Shown here piece after piece: positions 1 through 7,704 of a DNA stretch of 64,000 nt. Made by a program: the position numbers and the translations under genes. The notes under the pieces were generated by a model. The model was given only the letters and a program-made list of their open reading frames with translations. It searched no databases and had not been told where the DNA came from. Each line of letters starts with the position of its first letter. The first letter of the stretch is position 1. The DNA is taken from NCBI RefSeq assembly GCF_003075455.1, contig NZ_QDAE01000003.1:1-64000 (forward strand), read 5' to 3'. This stretch comes from Arthrobacter sp. Bz4. Its GTDB lineage: Bacteria > Actinomycetota > Actinomycetes > Actinomycetales > Micrococcaceae.

Positions 1-97
1 AAAGTGAATCGCCGAGGGGGCGGTGGTGAGTGCCTGTCAGATAGAGGGACTCTGATGAGGAAACTAGTTGGCTCCAATCCCAGCGTCGCTGGCCTTG

Positions 98-140
98 GAA
101 AAAGGCCCCGATCTTTTTGTAAAAAGGGAAATCGGGGCTT
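98..140 (-). terminator. Rho-independent terminator after ssb
   Basis: The arms GCCCCGAT (105-112) and ATCGGGGC (131-138) form a perfect hairpin. Read on the minus strand, the second arm is followed by a C and a run of five T. It lies about 90 bases past the ssb stop codon, where the leftward ardC-ssb transcript should end. A shorter T tract on the plus side means it could work both ways. Nothing else is supported in 1-229. Confidence 0.7.
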
Positions 141-229
141 TCTGGTCCCCACCGCCGGGGGCACGCAGTAACGCAGCCGTAGCAAGAATTTCGCACCTGA
201 CCGTCAGACGCGTCAATGACGAACCCCGT

Positions 230-742
230 TCAGAAACTCATCTCAGTCCCCGCCGCTTTCCCGAAAGGGCGCACCACCACTGGACTTTTGGAGGTCAAGT
301 TGTATGCCGGCGGAGCAGACTCTGCTCCTATAGGCGCATTAGGAACCACCTGAACCTGGGCAGACGGCCCACTATCTGCCATGTGAGATGAGCGCTGATA
401 GACCGTGGTGCCGAAGCGCAGGTCAGGTCCTATGGTGTCGGCGATAATTCGGCGGGCTTCGCGGCGCTCACCGTCCTTCTCGTACGAGCGGAATTCCAGC
501 TCCCCCGCAACAGTAACCGCGTCTCCCTTCTTCAGCGAGGTCGCCGCGTTTTCTGCTAACCCGCGGAAAGCGGCGACATTGTGAAAGACAGGTTCTCCGT
601 CGTGCCAGGCTCCGTCTGCCCCCTGAATTCTCTGGTTGACGGCGACACGAAGCTTAGCGTGGGCCACGCCGCTTTCGCCAATGCTCAGTTCGGGATCGGC
701 GACGAGATTGCCTGCGATGGTAACCGGGATCTTGGTGCTCAT
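230..742 (-). CDS. ssb: Single-stranded DNA-binding protein of the ICE
   Basis: An OB-fold SSB of 170 residues that would coat the single-stranded DNA made during conjugative transfer. The N-terminal 105 residues carry the typical pattern: MSTKIPVTIAGNLVADPEL, then a VAVNQR strand, a GEPVFHNVAAFRGLAENA segment, and KKGDAVTVAGELEFRSYE. The ATG at 742 was chosen because AAAGGA sits 8 bases upstream; a longer reading to 787 has no such site. The C terminus ends in GTEMSF and lacks the acidic DDDIPF-type tip that recruits partner proteins in housekeeping SSB. It lies downstream of the ardC-like gene on the same strand, an arrangement expected for protection genes expressed on entry. Confidence 0.88.
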   Translation of the reverse strand: MSTKIPVTIAGNLVADPELSIGESGVAHAKLRVAVNQRIQGADGAWHDGEPVFHNVAAFRGLAENAATSLKKGDAVTVAGELEFRSYEKDGERREARRIIADTIGPDLRFGTTVYQRSSHMADSGPSAQVQVVPNAPIGAESAPPAYNLTSKSPVVVRPFGKAAGTEMSF

Positions 743-804
743 TGAACTTGTCCTTTCTGATGCCGATGGGACTCTCCCATCGGACAAATTTGGTACTGGC
801 GTCG

Positions 805-1998
805 TTACGGCCCTGCCATTACTGTCCTGTCCACAGATCGGACGGGCCCTTCCCCACCCATGTAGGACGCCGCGGGCTTCACACTAGGCTTCGAGGCAGC
901 GGAGATCTTGCCGCCGAATCCCGGCGGATGGGCAATATCGTGATTCCCTTGCTGTCGGCGGTGACGCGGCCAAACACTGACCTGGCAATGTCCGCACGGG
1001 ACCCCGTAGTTTGGTGCCGACATCGTGGGCTGCCGCTTCTCCGCTTCAATGACGGCGTCGGCCCATCCGGCTAGGTAGGCGGCGGATTCCGGGCCGCGGT
1101 CGATCCCGTGGGCCCTAAGTATTGTGTAGGCGACGGATTCAGCCTCAACTTCGGCCGGCCCTTGCTGGTCCGCGCTTCTGCCGTAGCGCCTGCCGATCTC
1201 GTCGCCCAGTCCGTGGAGGAGCACATGCCCAAGCTCGTGGGCTAGAACCGCCGTGCGCTCCTCCATGCTCAGCCAAGCGCCAATCTGGACCCGGTGTCCG
1301 GCGAAGTCCGTAAAGCCGCTTGTCTGCCCATACTGGGCGCTCGTCACATCCACGCTGAATCCGTGTCTGCCAGCGACAGTCGCAAGGGCTCGCCACAACT
1401 CATCTGCTTCCACGCCAGCGACGGCACCCCCGCGAGGCACTAACAGCGGTGTCCCCTGCGTCTGTGAGACGTCAAAGACCGCCTGCCCGCGCCATCCGGT
1501 GATGGCGATCTTCTTTTCTCCGTCGCCAGTGCCGGGCGGCAACTTCTCGCCCACGGGGATGCGCTGTCGGGTCCCGTCAGGAAGTGCCGACTGCTGGACG
1601 CGGGCAGTGTGGGGAGCGATCACCCAGAGTGCATGCTCACCCCGCGACACGGTCCAGCCGAGGCGAGCCCATTCCTTGTAGCCAGCCAGCGTGGGTTCTT
1701 CGGTACCGCGCTGGGCCATCTGCATCATGAGCAGGGCAACGTTGCCGCCCGAGTATCGCCATAACTTGGCTGGCGCATCCAGCAGCGTCTGCCAATGCGA
1801 TGGAGATTCAACAGCCTTCTCCAGGATCTTGTGGAGACCATCTGTCAGAGCAGCGATGCGTGCTCCCGTTGTTATGCGCGCCTTGCCGCCGTCGCCAGCA
1901 CTGAACGCGGCGGCTGGCGACACACTGATGGATTCGTCTTCAGCTTCAGTGGCCACGACAGCTGCCCTCCATACTTCTAGAGTTTCCGCCGAGACCAC
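805..1998 (-). CDS. ArdC-like antirestriction protein with HExxH metallopeptidase motif
   Basis: A 397-residue protein. The N-terminal part (about residues 45-150) matches the ArdC-type ssDNA-binding domain: an LTDGLHKILEKAVESPSHW helix, a SGGNVALLMMQ segment and an LGWTVSRGEHALWVIAP strand. The middle has an IrrE/ImmA-like zinc peptidase helix, AVLAHELGHVLLHG. The C terminus has a CGHC pair and a GNHDIAH segment that may bind zinc. ArdC proteins of conjugative plasmids protect incoming single-stranded DNA from restriction; that role here is inferred. The start is a GTG at 1998, because an in-frame TAG lies just upstream. It probably shares a transcript with ssb, 62 bases downstream. Confidence 0.82.
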   Translation of the reverse strand: MVSAETLEVWRAAVVATEAEDESISVSPAAAFSAGDGGKARITTGARIAALTDGLHKILEKAVESPSHWQTLLDAPAKLWRYSGGNVALLMMQMAQRGTEEPTLAGYKEWARLGWTVSRGEHALWVIAPHTARVQQSALPDGTRQRIPVGEKLPPGTGDGEKKIAITGWRGQAVFDVSQTQGTPLLVPRGGAVAGVEADELWRALATVAGRHGFSVDVTSAQYGQTSGFTDFAGHRVQIGAWLSMEERTAVLAHELGHVLLHGLGDEIGRRYGRSADQQGPAEVEAESVAYTILRAHGIDRGPESAAYLAGWADAVIEAEKRQPTMSAPNYGVPCGHCQVSVWPRHRRQQGNHDIAHPPGFGGKISAASKPSVKPAASYMGGEGPVRSVDRTVMAGP

Positions 1999-2040
1999 CC
2001 TGCGGATACCTATTCATGTCTAGGAAGGTGGGAACAACAT

Positions 2041-2112
2041 GACTTCAGAAGTCGTCGCGACCTAGTGAAAAGCGGCCGGCCAGTCGAGGAAGAAGCCGAG
2101 CACGTCTAACCG
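2041..2112 (-). pseudogene. Decayed 3' end of a DUF4913 gene
   Basis: On the minus strand this stretch reads RLDVLGFFLDWPAAFH and then a TAG. It corresponds to the C terminus of the intact DUF4913 protein at 3928-4434 (RLDALGFVEWQAASHQVGDDF). Relative to that gene, a CAG codon has become TAG and one base is missing, after which GACGACTTCTGA is conserved in a shifted frame. The last 16 bases, GACTTCAGAAGTCGTC on the plus strand, are identical at 2041-2056 and 3924-3939. Only about 70 bases remain, so it cannot be functional. It marks the left border of the TIGR04141 cassette. Confidence 0.8.
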
Positions 2113-2250
2113 CAAGACCGGACCACCCGTGACACGAAAGCCACGGGACACCATACGTTCAGTCTGTCCACAGATCGGCGGCTAGGCTTATGGCGGCGAG
2201 AAGAATTTGGGTTTATGCCCTGACTCTTTCCACTACATAATGGGGGAATT

Positions 2251-3894
2251 GTGTCCACGGAGAAACAAACTGCCAAGCTGCGGTTCAATTGCTATTTGCT
2301 GCGCGACGGGCTCAAGGACGTGGAGACTGCTTTGCGCTCCAAGTATCGATCATCCGGCAAGTCTGCCCTGCAAAAGATCGACGGTTCAGCCGGCGCACCA
2401 GCGGGGTCCATCGCCTACCTCGGCACACCGTCGGAGCGAACCCCTAAGTGGGCCGAGGAGTTGGATGCTCTATTCCCTGGCGTCGCCCAAATCACCAATA
2501 AATCGAACCGACTGGTCATATTCCTACCGGTCGGCACAAGGTGGTTCGCGATCTGCTTCGGTTACGGATCTGGCGCTCTGGAATGGGAAGCGGTTGAAGG
2601 CAACTTTGGGCTCCGCCTCGCCGCTCGGCGATTCCAGCCTGATGACGTCACCGAACTTCGAAGTCGACGCATTGACGCCTCAGCTCGTACCCAATCCGTT
2701 CAGGTTCCAGTTGGTACGGATCTTAAGGACATGGGAATCGAGTTGGAAGGTGAATTCGTTCGAAAACTGTCGGGCCGGCTCGAGGCTCAGGGTGTGGATG
2801 ACCTGAGCGGGGCTGTTGTGGCAGGCGATTCCATTGCGTTCAAAGCAGGAACTGATCTGCACGCCGTCCAAACCACACTCAAACAAATGGTAGCAACCGT
2901 TACCGACTCCGCGGCACGTGAAGAATTTCAGTTTGTGGATTCACTGGAGCCGCTTCGTACCAGTGAGAAGATCAGTAAGGATCTCGACATCCGCTTGGCA
3001 AACGAGGTGCTTAACCAGGATCTGAACGATGGAGTCGCCAGCTCATTCGGCACGCATGTTCTGGAATTTGCGCCCCCAGACGACTTGCGAATCGACGAGG
3101 TTGAAGACATCATCGTCAGCTTTGGTAACAAGTCGGCGGCGATGAGCGAGTTCACCCTAAGTGCCCTGCGTTTGGCATTGGCCGAGGTGGGAGTTCGCCG
3201 CGGAATTAGCTTCCTCAGAGGTGTCCGCTTGATTGCTCGAGGCGCCGACGGCGACGAGCGAAGCCAGCTCTTGCCCCTGCGAAATTGGTTGATCTTCGAA
3301 GCCGGGAACGCGTCCATCCGGTACGTACTTACTCTCGGCCGCTGGTTTCGTCTCCAAGAGGCGTACACCGGCAAACTGAACGCAGACCTGAAACAAATCG
3401 CAGATGTCAGTGGCGACATCAACCTCCCAGACACAATCGCGAAAGAACACGAAGGCGCTTACAATGCACGGGCGGCAAACGGAAGATCTGACCTTCTACT
3501 AATGGACACGGTGCCCGTAAAGACGGATGACGGCACGAGGGTAGAAGCATGCGACCTCCTCCACTTCAAGGGCCATCTGATTCATGTGAAGCGCTACAAC
3601 GGCAGCCAGACCCTCAGCCACCTCTTCTCCCAAGGGGCAGTATCGGCGGAACTCCTAAACGGAGACTCGGTCATGAAGTCTGACTTCATCCGCCAAGTCG
3701 CCCTTCGCGACCAAATTTTTGAGGCGACGGCCAATAGCGCACCCGAGATCGTTACTTACGCGATCGCGATCAAGGATAGCTATGACCTGCCGCTAGACCT
3801 GCCGACGTTCAGCAAGGTAAACCTCCGCGACTTCGCCAAGCGACTTCGCCGGATGAAGGTCCGCCCCACGCTCGCTCGGATCCGAGTCCAATAG
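2251..3894 (+). CDS. TIGR04141 (DUF6119) family protein, cargo gene
   Basis: A 547-residue member of the sporadically distributed TIGR04141/DUF6119 family, recognised from the N-terminal AKLRFNCYLLRDGL strand, the RWFAICFGYGSGALE segment followed by NFGLRLA, and the C-terminal LSHLFSQGAVSAELL and AIAIKD blocks. Its biochemical role is unknown to me. Residues 431-450 (CDLLHFKGHLIHVKRY) have an acid-then-xxK arrangement that could be a PD-(D/E)XK-like core, but this is only a suggestion. The GTG start at 2251 follows GGGGGAATT. It is the only large plus-strand gene on the left side of the ICE. It lies between an intact DUF4913 gene and a decayed copy of that gene's end, so it is probably a swapped-in cassette. 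Members often travel on mobile elements, so a defence role is plausible but unproven. Confidence 0.85.
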   Translation: MSTEKQTAKLRFNCYLLRDGLKDVETALRSKYRSSGKSALQKIDGSAGAPAGSIAYLGTPSERTPKWAEELDALFPGVAQITNKSNRLVIFLPVGTRWFAICFGYGSGALEWEAVEGNFGLRLAARRFQPDDVTELRSRRIDASARTQSVQVPVGTDLKDMGIELEGEFVRKLSGRLEAQGVDDLSGAVVAGDSIAFKAGTDLHAVQTTLKQMVATVTDSAAREEFQFVDSLEPLRTSEKISKDLDIRLANEVLNQDLNDGVASSFGTHVLEFAPPDDLRIDEVEDIIVSFGNKSAAMSEFTLSALRLALAEVGVRRGISFLRGVRLIARGADGDERSQLLPLRNWLIFEAGNASIRYVLTLGRWFRLQEAYTGKLNADLKQIADVSGDINLPDTIAKEHEGAYNARAANGRSDLLLMDTVPVKTDDGTRVEACDLLHFKGHLIHVKRYNGSQTLSHLFSQGAVSAELLNGDSVMKSDFIRQVALRDQIFEATANSAPEIVTYAIAIKDSYDLPLDLPTFSKVNLRDFAKRLRRMKVRPTLARIRVQ

Positions 3895-3927
3895 TCAAAC
3901 GTGAGTTCTTGTCCACACGGTAGGACT

Positions 3928-4434
3928 TCAGAAGTCGTCACCAACCTGGTGGGAAGCCGCCTGCCACTCAACGAAGCCCAGCGCATCCAACCGCAGCATC
4001 CTCAATGCGGGCTCCTTGTGCGATTGCAGGCCAACACAACCGGCCGTCCGGGTATGGTTGCGCAGACGCTCGACGGCGTGGGGCAGCCGCTCGTGAAAGG
4101 CGAGCGGTCCGAACCCGGGATCATCGCTAACATAGGAGACCAGTTCCGCCCGGTGCAGGGCATAGAGTTCGGCAACAATCTCGGTGTGGCGCCACCAGCA
4201 ATCCGGAACCACCGACGTCGTCAGCTGGTACGTGGCGACTAACCATCGGACCCACACTGCCAAATCGGTCCACACAATCCCGGCCTGCACCGCCGTCAGT
4301 TCCCGCCACCGGTAAGTCACGCCGTTCACCTTCTCGGGCGGCCGGAACGCAGGTCTGAAAAGCTCGGCCGTCAGGTCTTCGTCCTCTCCTCCTGCTGAAG
4401 GGATCTCAAAGCGTTCGGTGTCATCCTCGCTCAC
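3928..4434 (-). CDS. DUF4913 domain protein, transfer-associated
   Basis: A 168-residue protein with the DUF4913 core at about residues 35-140 (tryptophan-rich YRWRELTAVQAGIVWTDLAVW, then CWWRHTEIVAELYALHRAEL and HERLPHAVERL). In actinobacterial elements this family commonly follows the coupling-protein gene; its molecular function is not established. The GTG start at 4434 lies inside the end of the VirD4-like gene (14-base overlap), suggesting translational coupling. Its 3' end is duplicated in decayed form at 2041-2112. Confidence 0.8.
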   Translation of the reverse strand: MSEDDTERFEIPSAGGEDEDLTAELFRPAFRPPEKVNGVTYRWRELTAVQAGIVWTDLAVWVRWLVATYQLTTSVVPDCWWRHTEIVAELYALHRAELVSYVSDDPGFGPLAFHERLPHAVERLRNHTRTAGCVGLQSHKEPALRMLRLDALGFVEWQAASHQVGDDF

Positions 4435-6235
4435 AATCGCTCACCTCCACGGGTGTTTGTTGCCGCAGGCGGTGCCCGTCAGCCAGGGCTTGCTCGAGCT
4501 TTAGCTTCGACCGGCCAAGTTCGGCCGCGTCCTTACGCTTGTGCCATTCACGCAGGTCCAGCAGGATGGGGCGGGTTCGCCGTCCGAGCATGAGTGCTGT
4601 GCCGGTGGGCAAGCGCCGGATCTCATGCAATGCCAGGACCGGGCTCTCCCTGATCTGTTCGCCGTCCTGGCGGCCCTGCGCGGACCAGGAACGGGTGTTT
4701 AGGGTCAGGCTCCTCTCCCCCAGCAGGCCGGCGAGCGAGCGGAGGTCGCGCTCGTCAGAGCCGCCGCCGAAGATGACCTTGATGATGGCCGAGTCCCATA
4801 TGGTTGCGGCCTCATCGATGGACCATCCCGTCCGGGCTTGGGACAGCGACTGCAAAACCACGAGAGTGGAAATGCCGATGCCGCCGCCGTCAGAGAGGGT
4901 GATGGGCAAGCCCGGCCACGGTGCTAGGTTCGCAATCTCGTCCAGGATGAGTGACAGCGGCGGATCCAGCCGGCCCCCAGCGGCGATAAAGGCCATCTCG
5001 CGGGCGGCATTGTCGATGTCGTCGATTAGCGCTGATAGGTAGGGCCCTGCTGCGGCAGCTCCGGCGCGTGTGCCGATCAGATACAGCGTGCCTCGATCGC
5101 GAATAAATTCCTTGGGGTCGAACTCCTGGGACTCATCTTGGGGGTCCAGAGCGGCGAGCACCTTCGGCGATGACAGGGGCGCCACGGCGGCCGAGACACC
5201 GATCCAGGAGTTGGATGTGTTCCGTGGATCATCCTCCAAGATCCCCATCAGATCGGCCTGCCACCCCAAAGCAGCTTCTGGCCTGCTGAGTACCTCCAAG
5301 CCCTCACGCGCCAGGACAGGGCTTGAGGACCAACGGCGAAACGCTCTGATGCCTTCGCCCGAAAGCGCGGCAGCATGAAGGAGGCATTGCAGGATGATCA
5401 GCGAGCGCTTTTGCCAAGCGGCGTTCTCGCCCTTCATCTCCGTGTCGGCGGTGATGACGAGGGCACGGCGGGTGGCGATGTCCGGGTCCTCGCAGCCTCG
5501 CACCGGAGACCAGCGAAGCGTTGAGGGGAGCCCGGACATTCCTTGCGGGTCAAACACAGTCACCGGTCTGTCGTCACTGGCACGCGCCCCCATAGTGACC
5601 ACCAGGTTGTCTGCTCGGGTGGAGGTAGTGACTACCGCGCCCGGCGCGTCGAGGATCGCATTGATGACTACATAGAGGCCCTTACCGGACCGCGGGGCGC
5701 CCTGAATGACCATCGATTCCTCGGTGGAAACATGGACAGTGACTCCACGGGAACGACCCAAGGTCCACGCCACGTCCTGAATTCGGGGCTTGTCCAAGCC
5801 GGGACGGGTGAACTTGCCCCGTCTCCGGACAGCTCTGGCTCCGAAGTCATTGATGATTTCGGAGCGCTGGGCGATCCCCTCCCGTTTCAAGATGTCCTGC
5901 CGCAGCCACGCACCTGATTGCCTCCATCCCCTCCAAATCGTGTAGCAGCCGACGGCGACCACTGCGGCCAGAAGCAACACCGGACCGACCACCCACCAGA
6001 CACTTCCGGTCCCGACGTCGCATCCCTGTGGTTGTGGGACGATCCAGTCGATCCTGCCAATGAGGAGTCCGGCGGCAGCTGCCGGGTTGAACTGCGCCGG
6101 CGGAACGCTGCCGCAGTGCCAGAGCATCACGAGATATGCCGCGCCCTGGACGAGGAAGCTCAGGCAAACATAGCCGGTCGTGGCGATCAGCCCGGCCGTA
6201 ACCAGTGGATTGTCGTCCCCGGCTCGCCGGATCAT
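4421..6235 (-). CDS. VirD4/TraG-like coupling ATPase
   Basis: A 604-residue type IV coupling protein, expected to bring the relaxase-DNA complex to the secretion channel at the membrane. Two N-terminal membrane segments (about residues 14-40 and 78-102) precede a soluble ATPase with Walker A GAPRSGKG at 179-186 and Walker B LSLILDEIA near 430, followed by LVVLQSLSQARTGW, a TraM-recognition-like segment. The ATG at 6235 lies 8 bases after the upstream VirB4-like stop. It overlaps the DUF4913 gene by 14 bases, consistent with one transfer operon. Confidence 0.88.
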   Translation of the reverse strand: MIRRAGDDNPLVTAGLIATTGYVCLSFLVQGAAYLVMLWHCGSVPPAQFNPAAAAGLLIGRIDWIVPQPQGCDVGTGSVWWVVGPVLLLAAVVAVGCYTIWRGWRQSGAWLRQDILKREGIAQRSEIINDFGARAVRRRGKFTRPGLDKPRIQDVAWTLGRSRGVTVHVSTEESMVIQGAPRSGKGLYVVINAILDAPGAVVTTSTRADNLVVTMGARASDDRPVTVFDPQGMSGLPSTLRWSPVRGCEDPDIATRRALVITADTEMKGENAAWQKRSLIILQCLLHAAALSGEGIRAFRRWSSSPVLAREGLEVLSRPEAALGWQADLMGILEDDPRNTSNSWIGVSAAVAPLSSPKVLAALDPQDESQEFDPKEFIRDRGTLYLIGTRAGAAAAGPYLSALIDDIDNAAREMAFIAAGGRLDPPLSLILDEIANLAPWPGLPITLSDGGGIGISTLVVLQSLSQARTGWSIDEAATIWDSAIIKVIFGGGSDERDLRSLAGLLGERSLTLNTRSWSAQGRQDGEQIRESPVLALHEIRRLPTGTALMLGRRTRPILLDLREWHKRKDAAELGRSKLKLEQALADGHRLRQQTPVEVSDCERG

Positions 6236-6243
6236 GACGGCGC

Positions 6244-7704
6244 TCAGATCATCCGGTCGTCAGTGCCGAATACTTCCAACTCATCGGTGGTGACCCTGTT
6301 CGCCACGATAAAGGAACGGTTTCCCACCTTCCAGAGCCCGACCCCCTTGGGGAGGTTCTCCACGTGTTCGCATTCAGCCTCTGACAGGCCCAGTGCCTCT
6401 TTAGTCAGGCGCATGGCATCGTGCTTTTGCCGGTAGATGATCCTGGTGTCTGCTTCGGTGAGTAGGCCGAGTGCTTTCTGGCGGTGTCCGCTTGTGCTGT
6501 CACCGATTTCGTTGAGGTCGGCGACTTTGTGCATGATCAGCAGATTCGCGATGCCGTAGGTGCGTGCCAGCCGCCATTGCTCGCTCATCTTGGCCAGCAT
6601 GTAAGGGTCGGCCAACATGCGCCATCCTTCGTCGTAGACCACCACCCGTTTGCCGCCGTCAGGATTGGTGACCGCCGCTTCCAGCCAGGTCGCACCACAC
6701 GCGGCGGCGAGGGACAGCGCCTGTTCCGAGGCACCTATCAATGCGGACGTATCCATCACCATCATGGGCGCATCAGCGTCGAAGGAGACGGTCGAGGGGG
6801 CATCAAACATGCCCTCTAGATCACCGGAAACGGTGCGCCGCAGGGAGTGGCTGACGGACTGTCCTCCGTCTTTGCCGACCAACCCGATGGTTTCCCTCGA
6901 CGGTTTCAATAGATGATCCAGGACCATCGGCAGCGTGGGGTTCGAGTTCTGGGCCACGGTTTCCATGAGCGCCATGTCCAGGGCGGTGTGCTCGACCGGA
7001 TGAAGCGGCATCCCCTGCCGCATGAGCGACACCAGAGCCACCAAAAGATAGCGGCGCCGTTGACGGACCACTGCTTGCCACTGAGCCTCGCTCAGTGCGC
7101 TGGACCGCGGACCGGCGTCGAGCGGATTGACTCGGGCCACGCGGCCGGGCCCAACGGAAATAACCTTCCCGCCGACGGCCTTCGCGACCGCGACCCACTC
7201 ACCCTTGGGGTCAGAGGCGACTGCGGCCTTCCGACCCAGGGTGATCGACCGGGCCACCAAGGATTTCCCACACATGGACTTTCCTGTCCCCACGGTACCG
7301 ATAACGACGATTGAAGGGCCGCTGATCACGCCCTTGTCATAGAGAATCCACGGATCATAGGAGAACGCTCCTGAGCCAAAGACGTCCGTGCCAATGTACG
7401 TTCCCTCGTGGCCCAGGCCCGACTCAGTGATAAACGGGTATGCGGCGGCGAAGGTCATGGTGGACGCCCGGTGCGGAGCCGGGCGCAGACGATGCGGCCC
7501 ACGCAGAGCGTTGGCTTCACGGCTCCCCCAGTCGCTGCCGTACTCTCTTCCGTCGAGCCCGGCACCGACCGTCTTCCCCAAACTGCGAAGCGCGGACTCC
7601 CACGTTAGGCTGTGGTCGCGCGCTTCCTGCTTCCGTCGTTCCTTCCGCTCCTGGCGGTTCCCGCCTGCCGGTACATATTGAACGGATTGCCGTGCCCCAT
7701 TCAT
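6244..7704 (-). CDS. VirB4-like conjugation ATPase
   Basis: A 486-residue ATP-binding protein of the VirB4/TraC type that would power the mating channel. Walker A is GTVGTGKS at residues 136-143, followed by a SDPKGEW segment. A Walker B VVVYDEGWRML lies near 350, and an LLTEADTRIIYRQKH region follows. The first 80 residues are very basic and low in similarity to the ATPase core. The ATG at 7704 forms an ATGA overlap with the stop codon that the upstream SCO6880-family gene would have if its late frameshift were corrected, which supports this start. Confidence 0.85.
   Translation of the reverse strand: MNGARQSVQYVPAGGNRQERKERRKQEARDHSLTWESALRSLGKTVGAGLDGREYGSDWGSREANALRGPHRLRPAPHRASTMTFAAAYPFITESGLGHEGTYIGTDVFGSGAFSYDPWILYDKGVISGPSIVVIGTVGTGKSMCGKSLVARSITLGRKAAVASDPKGEWVAVAKAVGGKVISVGPGRVARVNPLDAGPRSSALSEAQWQAVVRQRRRYLLVALVSLMRQGMPLHPVEHTALDMALMETVAQNSNPTLPMVLDHLLKPSRETIGLVGKDGGQSVSHSLRRTVSGDLEGMFDAPSTVSFDADAPMMVMDTSALIGASEQALSLAAACGATWLEAAVTNPDGGKRVVVYDEGWRMLADPYMLAKMSEQWRLARTYGIANLLIMHKVADLNEIGDSTSGHRQKALGLLTEADTRIIYRQKHDAMRLTKEALGLSEAECEHVENLPKGVGLWKVGNRSFIVANRVTTDELEVFGTDDRMI

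Noticed and set aside
2207-2806. A 199-codon open frame overlapping the TIGR04141 gene
   Set aside because: It overlaps the start of a well-supported gene in another frame and has no recognisable family features or ribosome site.
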